A DNA stretch of 64,000 nt. Origin: Candidatus Peregrinibacteria bacterium. GTDB taxonomy: Bacteria > Patescibacteriota > Gracilibacteria > Peribacterales > Peribacteraceae. Within the stretch, counting starts at the first letter, position 1. The number at the start of each line of letters is the position of its first letter. Location of the stretch: NCBI GenBank assembly GCA_030649955.1, contig JAUSFD010000010.1, forward strand, positions 1 to 64,000, read 5' to 3'. Below, one piece after another: positions 44,957 to 53,060 of this stretch. The position numbers and the translations under genes are program-made. The notes under the pieces were generated by a model, which searched no databases, was not told the origin of the DNA, and saw nothing but the letters and a program-made list of their open reading frames with translations.

Positions 44957-46768
44957 ATGCGATCTCCCGTAGCACTCCGTTTGCTCACGAGTGCAGCCCT
45001 TCTCTTGAGTATGTCACCCGTTGCGACAGCAGCTCCGGATGTGACGTTGCAGGATGTCCTCATCCGCTTCAAGGAGCTCCCAGGGAGGAACGAAGAGTTG
45101 CTGGTGAAGGGACTCGGGAACATGAAACATCGCTTCCACCTGGTGCCCGCCATCGCCGCGCGCATCCCGACATCTGCCATCACTGTCCTGGAGAGGAGCC
45201 CACTCATCGAAGCTGTGGAACCCGATCTCGAAGTCTGGGCACTCGATGCAGAGCTCGACAACACGTGGGGGGTCAAACGCATTGGCGCCGGGACAGTAGC
45301 CGAGGCGGGGAACCTGGGTGAGGAGATCAAAGTGGCCATCATCGATTCCGGTATCGACTGCACGCATCCGGAGCTGGCTCCCAACTGCGCTGGCGGTATC
45401 GACTTTGTGAACGATGATGCTCTGCCCACGGATGACAACGGTCACGGGACGCACGTTGCGGGAACGGTGGCAGCGCTGCGCAATGCGCAGGGTGTTGTCG
45501 GTGTGGGTCCCAACATAAAGCTCTACGCGGTGAAGGTGCTGAGTGCGAGCGGCGGTGGCAACTGGAGCGACGTCATCGCTGCCCTTCAATGGGCAGTCGA
45601 TAACGGCATGCAGGTGACGAACAACAGCTACGGGTCTAGCTCCAACCCCGGGACGACCGTGGAGCTCGCTTTCGCCAACGCGGAGGCGGCGGGGATCGTG
45701 AACGTCGCGGCCGCGGGTAACGCGGGCAAGTGCGTTCCCACGGGCAACACGGTGGGCTACCCCGCGCGCTACAGCTCCGTCATTGCGGTCGCCGCAACTG
45801 ACGTGAACGATGCGCGTGCGTGCTTCTCGAGTACTGGGGAACAAGTGGCAATCGCCGCCCCGGGTGCGGGAATCAACTCCACGAAGATGGGCGGCGGGTA
45901 CGTCGTCTTCAACGGGACCTCCATGGCCTCTCCGCACGTCGCTGGTGTCGCTGCACTCGTCCTCAAGGCGGGCGTGACGGATGGCAACGGCAACGGTCGC
46001 GTGAACGATGAAGTGCGCGCGGCCCTCACGTCGACGGCGAAGGATCTCGGTGTCGCTGGACGCGATCAGCTCTTCGGTTTCGGTCTCGTGGATGCGGTTG
46101 CAGCCGTCGCTGCAGTGGCTCCCGTTGTTCTGCCACCTCCTCCAGATCCAGCGATCACGATCACGCTCGGCACGAACAAGTCCTCGTACGTGAGCGGCAC
46201 AGATACGTCCTCGCTCCTCACCGTGACCGTCCTGAATGAGCTCGATGCGGCTGTCTCCGGACTCTCCGCGAGTGCCTTCGTAACGACGGTCGACTCGCAA
46301 GCAGTCTCCCTCTCCTTCGCGGCAACGCAGACGGCGGGTACGTACACCGCGTCCCTCCCCCTCAGTAGCTTGAGTCTCGCAGGACACACGGTGGTCGTGA
46401 CGGTTACAGACACGCGCAATGTGAGTGATGACGCTACGGCATCGTTCACTATCGTGGCTCCGCCTACGATCGCGACAGGAGTCGGCGTCACCTCCGTAAC
46501 CTACGCCCTCAGCGGACGCGATCTGCTCATCACGCACACTGCGAAGAACAACTTGGGGGCGAACGTCCCCAACGCGACGATCGTAACGCGACTCCGCCTC
46601 GGCACCACCCGCACGTGGAATGCATCTGGGACAACGGGATCCAATGGCACCGTCGTCTTCCGCCTTCGCCGCGCCCCATCAGGTTGTTATACAACGGAAA
46701 TAACAGGTGTCAATTCCACGGGACTCACGTGGGACGGCGTGACCCCAAGTAATAGCTTCTGCAAGTAG
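44957..46768 (+). CDS. Secreted subtilisin-like serine protease (S8)
   Basis: 603 aa from ATG 44957 (leader TTCCCCTATTCCT); the open frame begins 36 codons earlier but lacks a signal there. Signal peptide 1-26, I9-type propeptide about 30-95 (VLIRFKELPG, VLERSPLIEAVEPDLEV), then the catalytic domain with Asp130 (AIIDSGID), His163 (NGHGTHVAGT), oxyanion Asn255 (AAAGN) and Ser322 (NGTSMASPHVAG). After residue 400 come Ig-like beta domains (about 400-600) ending PSNSFCK. All catalytic residues are present. Probably processes or degrades extracellular protein. Confidence 0.93.
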   Translation: MRSPVALRLLTSAALLLSMSPVATAAPDVTLQDVLIRFKELPGRNEELLVKGLGNMKHRFHLVPAIAARIPTSAITVLERSPLIEAVEPDLEVWALDAELDNTWGVKRIGAGTVAEAGNLGEEIKVAIIDSGIDCTHPELAPNCAGGIDFVNDDALPTDDNGHGTHVAGTVAALRNAQGVVGVGPNIKLYAVKVLSASGGGNWSDVIAALQWAVDNGMQVTNNSYGSSSNPGTTVELAFANAEAAGIVNVAAAGNAGKCVPTGNTVGYPARYSSVIAVAATDVNDARACFSSTGEQVAIAAPGAGINSTKMGGGYVVFNGTSMASPHVAGVAALVLKAGVTDGNGNGRVNDEVRAALTSTAKDLGVAGRDQLFGFGLVDAVAAVAAVAPVVLPPPPDPAITITLGTNKSSYVSGTDTSSLLTVTVLNELDAAVSGLSASAFVTTVDSQAVSLSFAATQTAGTYTASLPLSSLSLAGHTVVVTVTDTRNVSDDATASFTIVAPPTIATGVGVTSVTYALSGRDLLITHTAKNNLGANVPNATIVTRLRLGTTRTWNASGTTGSNGTVVFRLRRAPSGCYTTEITGVNSTGLTWDGVTPSNSFCK

Positions 46769-46823
46769 GAAACTCGAAGAAAATTCCTGGTGTTGCAGAG
46801 GGCTTCGCTGTACCATTCCGCAC

Positions 46824-46854
46824 TTGCTTTTAGTGCTGGATTATTGTGTACACT
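46824..46854 (+). promoter_or_regulatory. Weak promoter candidate before the SLH protein
   Basis: TTGCTT (46824-46829) and TACACT (46849-46854) with a long 19-nt spacer and an upstream TGTG. The ATG follows only 9 nt later, so the leader would be very short. Confidence 0.35.
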
Positions 46855-46863
46855 CTCCCTCCT

Positions 46864-48264
46864 ATGAAGCGACTCGCCCTCCTCGTCACATCCCTCGTCC
46901 TCGGCATTGCTACCGCGCAAGCGCAGGTGGCAGGGCTCCTCTTCATTTCGGATTTCCAGTACCACGGCTTCGACGCAGCGATCCTCAAGTCCCTCGGCTA
47001 CGACGTGGGGGCCATTCTCTACTGGAAGGAAATGGCGAGCATCACCACAGCACAGCGCAACACCAGCACGGCGTACGAAGGGATCGGGTGCTACCCGTTC
47101 TACCTGATGCGCAACGGCAAGTCCGAGGACTTCGGATTGAACTGCCGCACATTCTTCTGCGCGGGCTACCGCAAGGGCGTCATCCAGTGTCAGAAGGCCG
47201 ACGGGTTGGCCTACGGGGGCGAAGCGGAGATTCAGCGTCGCAAGAGTAACAAGGCACTGGGCGTGAAGTTCAGCGGGCCGAAGTACTTCGATGAGTTCGC
47301 GAAAGCCGATCGCACGGTGCACATGGAGGAGCGCCTCGCGGTCCTCACCGATGTCCAGTGCCGACCATTCTACACTATAGAGTTCGGTGACGTCGCCACG
47401 GGCGAGGGGTACAACTGCGAGGAAGTGGGGAGCTACCCCTACTACTCAAGTGCCCACATCTGCGCGGTCGATTGGCGCAAGGGAGCGCAGATGACCTGCA
47501 CACCCGTTGTCCGCGATGATGAGCTTGCGCTGCGCAAGAAGGCGATCGGGCTGCGGGAGACGAGTGGGGAGGAGACGCTGGAGGAAGAGGAGGAGATCAC
47601 TCCCGTGGAGCCCAGTACGCAGACCGGTGCGCAGCGTTTCCCGGATGTCCCTACAGACCACGATGCCGCGCAAGCTATCGCCGCGCTCGCGGAGCGAGGG
47701 ATCATCGAGGGCTACCCGGACGGCACCTTCCAACCGGAGCGCACGATCAACCGCGCCGAGCTCTTGAAGCTCCTCGTTGCCGGTCTCCACAGTGCTGAGG
47801 TTCAGGCCGAGGTGAACTGCTTCCCCGATGTGACTAATCAGTGGTTCAGCCCCTTCGTCTGCGCTGCGAAGCGCTTGGGATGGATCGCCGGGTACCCGGA
47901 TGGGACCTTCCAGCCGAATAAAACTGTCAACCGGGCTGAGGCGATCAAGATGATCTCTTCCTCCCTCACCTCAGACTTGAACGCCGCAACTGCCCTCCCG
48001 CGCGACGTCTCCCCGTACACGTGGTACGCGCTGTACGTTCGGGTGGGCGTGAAGATGGGCATGATTCCGGAGGACCGGATCTTCGGGCCAAGCGCCGCCA
48101 TGACGCGTGGGGACACCGCTCTCTGGATCTACCGTGCCATGCAGAACTCTGAGCAAGGAGAAGAGGAAGCCACCACAGAGGAAGAGCAGGGAGCTGCAGG
48201 CGCCTCCGCCGAGGAGTCATTCGAGTTCGATGAAGGGACCGGATCGGGGGAGGAAGTGGAGTGA
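46864..48264 (+). CDS. SLH-domain surface protein with Cys-rich N-terminal region
   Basis: 466 aa from ATG 46864 (MKRLALLVTSLVLGIATAQAQ, signal peptide). Residues 25-225 hold two related Cys-containing segments (GCYPFYLMRNGKSEDFGLNCRTFFCAGYRKGVIQC and QCRPFYTIEFGDVATGEGYNCEEVGSYPYYSSAHICAVDWRKGAQMTC). Three SLH motifs follow at about 255-430 (GIIEGYPDGTFQPERTINRAELLKLL; GWIAGYPDGTFQPNKTVNRAEAIKMI). The end is Glu-rich. SLH at the C-terminus suggests cell-wall attachment. Convergent with a pyrophosphatase remnant. Confidence 0.85.
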   Translation: MKRLALLVTSLVLGIATAQAQVAGLLFISDFQYHGFDAAILKSLGYDVGAILYWKEMASITTAQRNTSTAYEGIGCYPFYLMRNGKSEDFGLNCRTFFCAGYRKGVIQCQKADGLAYGGEAEIQRRKSNKALGVKFSGPKYFDEFAKADRTVHMEERLAVLTDVQCRPFYTIEFGDVATGEGYNCEEVGSYPYYSSAHICAVDWRKGAQMTCTPVVRDDELALRKKAIGLRETSGEETLEEEEEITPVEPSTQTGAQRFPDVPTDHDAAQAIAALAERGIIEGYPDGTFQPERTINRAELLKLLVAGLHSAEVQAEVNCFPDVTNQWFSPFVCAAKRLGWIAGYPDGTFQPNKTVNRAEAIKMISSSLTSDLNAATALPRDVSPYTWYALYVRVGVKMGMIPEDRIFGPSAAMTRGDTALWIYRAMQNSEQGEEEATTEEEQGAAGASAEESFEFDEGTGSGEEVE

Positions 48265-48283
48265 ACACCTCACCCCTAGCTCC

Positions 48284-48565
48284 TCAGTACTCCTCCATCG
48301 CCTTCTCGATCAGCTCGCGCGCCTTCGCCGCGTCATCCCAACCAGGGACGGAAGTCGTTCCCGCTGGCGGTTTGTACGTGGAGAAGAAGCGGGTGACCTC
48401 ATCGCGCGTTCTTGTCGGGACAGAGCCGATATCCTTCGCCTCCGCGTAGCGCACATCCTCCACCGGAACCATGACGATCTTGTCGTCCGGCTCCCCCCCG
48501 TCGATCATCCGCATCACACCGATGGGGCGCGCTTCCACGAGTACGAGACGCGCAGCATCCGATTC
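48284..48565 (-). pseudogene. ppa: 5'-truncated inorganic pyrophosphatase remnant
   Basis: The minus frame encodes the second half of family I soluble pyrophosphatase: LVEARPIGVMRMIDGGEPDDKIVMVPV, KDIGSVP and VTRFFSTYK, ending LIEKAMEEY. The first half, with the metal-binding Asp cluster and N-terminal Lys/Arg residues, is missing. In-frame TGA at 48595-48593 closes the frame upstream, and no homologous N-terminal part is visible in the other frames. The upstream DNA is instead the promoter region of the divergent DUF4215 gene. A complete copy presumably exists elsewhere. Translation from GTG 48538 is possible but would not give an active enzyme. Confidence 0.75.
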
Positions 48566-48631
48566 GCTTGACGTTAGGAGTGGAGGAGTCCCTCATAGCC
48601 TGCTTGTGAGCACAGGATTGTTTCAGGGACA

Positions 48632-48660
48632 TTGCACTCGGGTGCTGTCTGGAGTTCAAT
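48632..48660 (+). promoter_or_regulatory. Predicted promoter of the DUF4215/LamG protein
   Basis: TTGCAC (48632-48637), 17 nt, TTCAAT (48655-48660), 27 nt ahead of the ATG. Confidence 0.45.
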
Positions 48661-48687
48661 GAATCCCTTTCCTTCCCACCCTTCCCC

Positions 48688-51600
48688 ATGCGCATCCGTG
48701 TGGTCGCCGTGCTTGCACGCGTCACTCTCCCCTGTTTCGTCGTCTCCCTCTTCCTCTCCGGAGCAATGCCGGAGCAGGTGAACGCTGTGGATTCCATTTG
48801 CGGTAACGGAGCGCTCGAGGTGGGAGAGACCTGCGATGATTCCAACACGACCGCTGGGGATGGCTGCTCCGCCGTCTGCCAGTACGAGTCGTGCGGTGGA
48901 AGCGATGTGGTCGCGCACTGGCGTGCAGATGAGGGGACGGGAACGACGGCGGACGACTCCACGACCTTCAACAACGTCGGTGCCCTCCAGAATGGTGCGG
49001 CGTGGACTGCCTCTGCGGCCCCCACGACGTTCTTCAATCCCAACGCCCTCAGTCTCGATGGGGCGAACGACTTCGTCCTCGTCTCCGATACGACGGCCAT
49101 TCCCTCGGGTGCGGCAGCGCGCACACTTGCGCTCTGGATGAATCAGGATGCCATCACTGGCCAAGCTACCCTCCTCTCCCTGGGCAATGGCGGGAGCGCT
49201 GATCAGCGCTTCATCCTCCAGATGGGGACGGCGGGTCTCGATACCTACCTCTTCACGGACGGCCTGAATAGTGCGAATAACATCAAGGTGACGGGCGGCG
49301 AGATCCCGACGACCGGGAACTGGCACCACATCACCTTCTCCATGGATGGCTCGGGGAACTGGAAGTACTACCTGGACGGCGTCCTGAAGAAGTCCGGCAC
49401 CTTCTCCGTAGCCATCAACACCGTCGTGAACGCCGTGGAGATCGGCAGCCGCCACGACCTCTCCGCAGGATTCTTCGATGGATCCCTTGATGACGTGCGC
49501 ATCTACGACCGCGTCCTGAGTGCGAACGAGGTGAGCAGCCTCTCGACGGGCGTCTGCACGGCGACCACCGTCTGTGGCGATGGCACCCTCGAGGTCGATG
49601 AGCAGTGCGACGATGGGAATACGACTGCTGGCGACGGCTGCTCCGCGATCTGCAACAACGAAGTCTGCGGGAACGGTTTCGTCGATCCCGCGGAAGCCTG
49701 CGATGATGGGAACACAACCGCGAGCGATGGGTGCTCTGCCACCTGCACGGTCGAGACTTTCTACCAGTGCTCGGGTGAGCCCAGCACTTGCACGCCTATC
49801 CCTGAAGTCTGCGATGGCGTCGATAACGATGGGGACAGCCAAATTGACGAAGGCTTCCTCAATACGGATGGTGATGCGCAGGCAGACTGCGTCGATCCGG
49901 ATGACGATGATGACGGTTTCAACGATCCAGACGACAACTGCCCGCTCGCACCCAACTCCGATCAGCTGAACTTCGATGCGGATGGCCAGGGTGATGCTTG
50001 CGATATCGATGACGATGGCGACGGTGTCGCGGATACGAGCGACAACTGCCCGCTCACTTCGAATACGAATCAAGACGACATCGACGGGGATTTGATTGGC
50101 GATGCCTGCGATCCCTCCGTCTGCGGCAATACTGTCACGGAAGGGACCGAGCAGTGCGACGACGGGAACGCCAGTCAACTCGATGCCTGCTCCAACACCT
50201 GCGCCCTCACCACCTGTGGGGATGGTTCCGTGCAGAACCCCAACGGGAACAGCGTCGCGGAGCAGTGCGACGATACGAATGCCAGTAACACCGATGCCTG
50301 CTTGAACTCCTGCCAGAATGCCACCTGCGGCGACGGGTTCGTCCTTACGGGAACAGAGACCTGCGACGACAGCAATACGACCGGCGGCGATGGCTGCTCC
50401 GCGACCTGCCAGTTGGAGGTCTGTGGCGACAGCATCCTCGATTCCGGTGAGCAGTGCGACGATGGCAACACGACTGCCGCCGACGGCTGCTCGGCAACCT
50501 GCCAGTACGAGGCCTGCGGCGCCGGCGACATGGTCGCGCACTGGAGAGTAGATGAAGGCGCTAGCACCACGGCCAACGATTCCACGGTCTACAACAACGT
50601 CGGTGCGCTCCAGAACGGCGCAACGTGGACGGCATCGGCAGCTCCCACGACGTTCTTCAACCCCAATGCCCTGAGCCTCGACGGGACGAATGATTTCGTC
50701 CTCGTCTCCGACGTCACGGGTATCCCCAGCGGTTCCGCTGCGCGCACGATTTCCCTCTGGATGATCCAGGATGCCATCACCGGTCAGGCGACCTTGCTCT
50801 CCCTCGGGAACGGCGGCGGCCAGCACTTCGATCTCCAGATGGGGACCGCTGGCCTAGACACGTACCTCTTCACGGACAACGAGAACGGTGTGAACAACAT
50901 CAAGGTGACGGGCGCAGAGATCCCCACGACCGGCAGCTGGCACCACATCGCCTTCACCATGGATAGCGTCGGCAACTGGAAGTACTACCTCGATGGCGGA
51001 CTCACGAAATCCGGTACGTTCTCCGTCGCTATCAACACCGCAGTGAATGCGGTGGAGATCGGCAGCCGTCATGACCTCGCCGCCGGATTCTTCGATGGCT
51101 CCCTCGATGACGTGCGCATCTACGACCGCGTCCTCACTGCTGCCGAGGTGGATAGCCTCGCCGCGGGCGTGTGCCTCGCCGAGCCAGGAGGGGTCTGTGG
51201 CGATGGCAATCCCGACATCGGTGAGCAGTGCGATGACAGCAACACCACCTCAGGCGATGGCTGTTCTGCCACCTGCCAGAACGAAGTGTGTGGCAACAGC
51301 ACGGTCGATGCCGGCGAACAGTGTGACGACGGCAATACATCCTCCGGCGATGGGTGTTCCGTCATTTGCCAAATTGAGATCTGCGGCAACGCTACGCTCG
51401 ATCCCGGTGAAGAGTGCGATGACGGGAATACCACTCCCGCCGACGGCTGCTCGGCGACCTGCCAGAGCGAATTCTGCGGCAATGCCACGCTCGATCCTGG
51501 TGAACAGTGCGACGACGGCAATGTGACCGTCGGTGATGGCTGCTCCGCGACCTGCCAGACGGAAGCCTGTGGCAACTCTGTCGTCGATTCTAGCGAGCAA

Positions 51601-52803
51601 TGTGACGATGGCAATGCTGTGAATAATGATGCTTGCACCAATGCTTGCACCCTCCCCGTCTGCGGTGATCTGATCCAACAGACCGGTGAACAGTGTGATG
51701 ACGGAAATGTCACTCCCGCCGATGGTTGTTCCGCCACTTGCCAAGTCGAGATCTGTGGCAATGCCACGGTGGATCCTGGCGAGCAGTGTGACGACGGCAA
51801 TGCTGTGAATACCGATGCTTGCACGAATGCCTGTGTCAACGCTGCCTGCGGCGATACCTTCATCCAGCCTGGCGAGCAGTGTGATGATGGAAACACGACT
51901 CCCGCTGATGGCTGCTCCGCGATCTGCAAGATCGAGATCTGTGGCAATGCTATCCAGGATCCTGGTGAGCAGTGCGATGACGGGAACAACAATAATAACG
52001 ACACCTGCAGAAATAACTGCACCGTCCCCGTCTGCGGCGATGGACTCGTCCAAGGCAACGAGCAGTGTGACGACAGCAATGTCACCCCCGGTGATGGTTG
52101 CAATGCCACCTGCCAGAACGAAGTCCCTGTCTGCAATGGCTCCCCGGCCACCATCTTCGTCAACGTGAACAACAAGATCGTGGGCGGCCCCGGTAACGGC
52201 AACACCTACGCTGGCACGCTCAATGGCTCCATTGGCGACGATGTCATGCAGGGTACCTCCGGTAATGACCTCATCCGCGGCGGTACCGGCAACGATACCC
52301 TCTGCGGCGCAGCCGGCGCAGATACCTTGGACGGTGGCAACGGCAACGACACGATGTTCGGTGACGCAGGCAAAGACACCCTCAAGGGTACGAATGGCGA
52401 TGACCAGCTCAATGGCGGCAGCGAGAACGACACCCTAGAGGGCGGCAACGGCAACGACCAGCTCAACGGCGGTACGCAGGATGACACCCTGAAGGGCGAA
52501 CCCGGTAATGACATCCTGGATGGCCAGGATGGCGCCGATTCCCTGACCGGTGGCACCGGCGATGACACGCTCATTGGCCGCGCCGGCGTGGATACCATGA
52601 AGGGCGACTCCGGCATCGACGTCCTCTGCGGCGGCGCTGACGGCGATACCCTGCGCGGCGGCCTCGGCAACGACCGCATGGATGGCGGAGCTGCTGTAGA
52701 CACCCTCAAGGGCGAGTCCGGCACGGACATCTGTGTGAACGGCGAGAGCCTCGCCACCTGCGAGAATACGACAACCCCGGTACCGGAGTGCTCCGGGATC
52801 TAG
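48688..52803 (+). CDS. Secreted modular protein: DUF4215 Cys-rich repeats, two LamG domains, RTX
   Basis: 1371 aa, ATG after CCACCCTTCCCC. Signal peptide 1-33. Seventeen Cys-rich DUF4215 units of the form CG(D/N)G-x(4-6)-E-x-CDDGN-x(4)-DGCSATC are interspersed with two near-identical LamG/concanavalin-type domains (about 70-285 and 610-825, VAHWRADEGTGTTADDST, DDVRIYDRVLS) and thrombospondin type 3-like Ca2+ repeats (DDDDDGFNDPDDNCP, about 385-470). An RTX block occupies about 1150-1355, starting CNGSPATIFVNVNNKIVGG and ending VPECSGI. Probably an adhesin or carbohydrate-binding protein; Ca2+ should stabilise it. No SLH domain. Confidence 0.9.
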   Translation: MRIRVVAVLARVTLPCFVVSLFLSGAMPEQVNAVDSICGNGALEVGETCDDSNTTAGDGCSAVCQYESCGGSDVVAHWRADEGTGTTADDSTTFNNVGALQNGAAWTASAAPTTFFNPNALSLDGANDFVLVSDTTAIPSGAAARTLALWMNQDAITGQATLLSLGNGGSADQRFILQMGTAGLDTYLFTDGLNSANNIKVTGGEIPTTGNWHHITFSMDGSGNWKYYLDGVLKKSGTFSVAINTVVNAVEIGSRHDLSAGFFDGSLDDVRIYDRVLSANEVSSLSTGVCTATTVCGDGTLEVDEQCDDGNTTAGDGCSAICNNEVCGNGFVDPAEACDDGNTTASDGCSATCTVETFYQCSGEPSTCTPIPEVCDGVDNDGDSQIDEGFLNTDGDAQADCVDPDDDDDGFNDPDDNCPLAPNSDQLNFDADGQGDACDIDDDGDGVADTSDNCPLTSNTNQDDIDGDLIGDACDPSVCGNTVTEGTEQCDDGNASQLDACSNTCALTTCGDGSVQNPNGNSVAEQCDDTNASNTDACLNSCQNATCGDGFVLTGTETCDDSNTTGGDGCSATCQLEVCGDSILDSGEQCDDGNTTAADGCSATCQYEACGAGDMVAHWRVDEGASTTANDSTVYNNVGALQNGATWTASAAPTTFFNPNALSLDGTNDFVLVSDVTGIPSGSAARTISLWMIQDAITGQATLLSLGNGGGQHFDLQMGTAGLDTYLFTDNENGVNNIKVTGAEIPTTGSWHHIAFTMDSVGNWKYYLDGGLTKSGTFSVAINTAVNAVEIGSRHDLAAGFFDGSLDDVRIYDRVLTAAEVDSLAAGVCLAEPGGVCGDGNPDIGEQCDDSNTTSGDGCSATCQNEVCGNSTVDAGEQCDDGNTSSGDGCSVICQIEICGNATLDPGEECDDGNTTPADGCSATCQSEFCGNATLDPGEQCDDGNVTVGDGCSATCQTEACGNSVVDSSEQCDDGNAVNNDACTNACTLPVCGDLIQQTGEQCDDGNVTPADGCSATCQVEICGNATVDPGEQCDDGNAVNTDACTNACVNAACGDTFIQPGEQCDDGNTTPADGCSAICKIEICGNAIQDPGEQCDDGNNNNNDTCRNNCTVPVCGDGLVQGNEQCDDSNVTPGDGCNATCQNEVPVCNGSPATIFVNVNNKIVGGPGNGNTYAGTLNGSIGDDVMQGTSGNDLIRGGTGNDTLCGAAGADTLDGGNGNDTMFGDAGKDTLKGTNGDDQLNGGSENDTLEGGNGNDQLNGGTQDDTLKGEPGNDILDGQDGADSLTGGTGDDTLIGRAGVDTMKGDSGIDVLCGGADGDTLRGGLGNDRMDGGAAVDTLKGESGTDICVNGESLATCENTTTPVPECSGI
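48890..49557 (+). repeat. LamG-encoding direct repeat, copy 1
   Basis: About 670 nt nearly identical to the stretch at 50515-51172, for example TGGTCGCGCACTGG and CTACGACCGCGTCCT in both. Intragenic duplication. Confidence 0.75.
50515..51172 (+). repeat. LamG-encoding direct repeat, copy 2
   Basis: Second copy of the LamG-encoding stretch. Many differences are synonymous, so the copies diverged under protein-level constraint. Confidence 0.75.
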
Positions 52804-52820
52804 GGGAAAGTGAGGGATCG

Positions 52821-52849
52821 GAAATAGCCTCCGCACAGGAGGCTATTTT
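52821..52849 (+). terminator. Terminator of the DUF4215/LamG gene
   Basis: GAAATAGCCTCC, loop GCACA, GGAGGCTATTTT. A 12-bp stem with T-run. The core AAATAGCC...GGCTATTT recurs after the 3387-aa gene. Confidence 0.85.
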
Positions 52850-53007
52850 CGTGGCGGAGGAAATGTCAGAGGAGCCCTGTGCGAATTCATTTCCGAAAGC
52901 AAGCAAGCACGTTGTGTTTTCTATACGCACGCACGTCCAATCAACTCGACATTGTAGGTAGTCCGGCAAAATTGTTCGGGAGTGTCCACGCGAATGCGCA
53001 GCAAGAT

Positions 53008-53037
53008 TTGCTGCTATAGGGGGTTTTCGATTATGAT
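53008..53037 (+). promoter_or_regulatory. Predicted promoter of the 3387-aa protein
   Basis: TTGCTG (53008-53013), 18 nt, TATGAT (53032-53037), 23 nt before the ATG. The rest of the 257-nt spacer holds only the preceding terminator. Confidence 0.5.
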
Positions 53038-53060
53038 CTGCTATTATTCTCCCTTCGACT

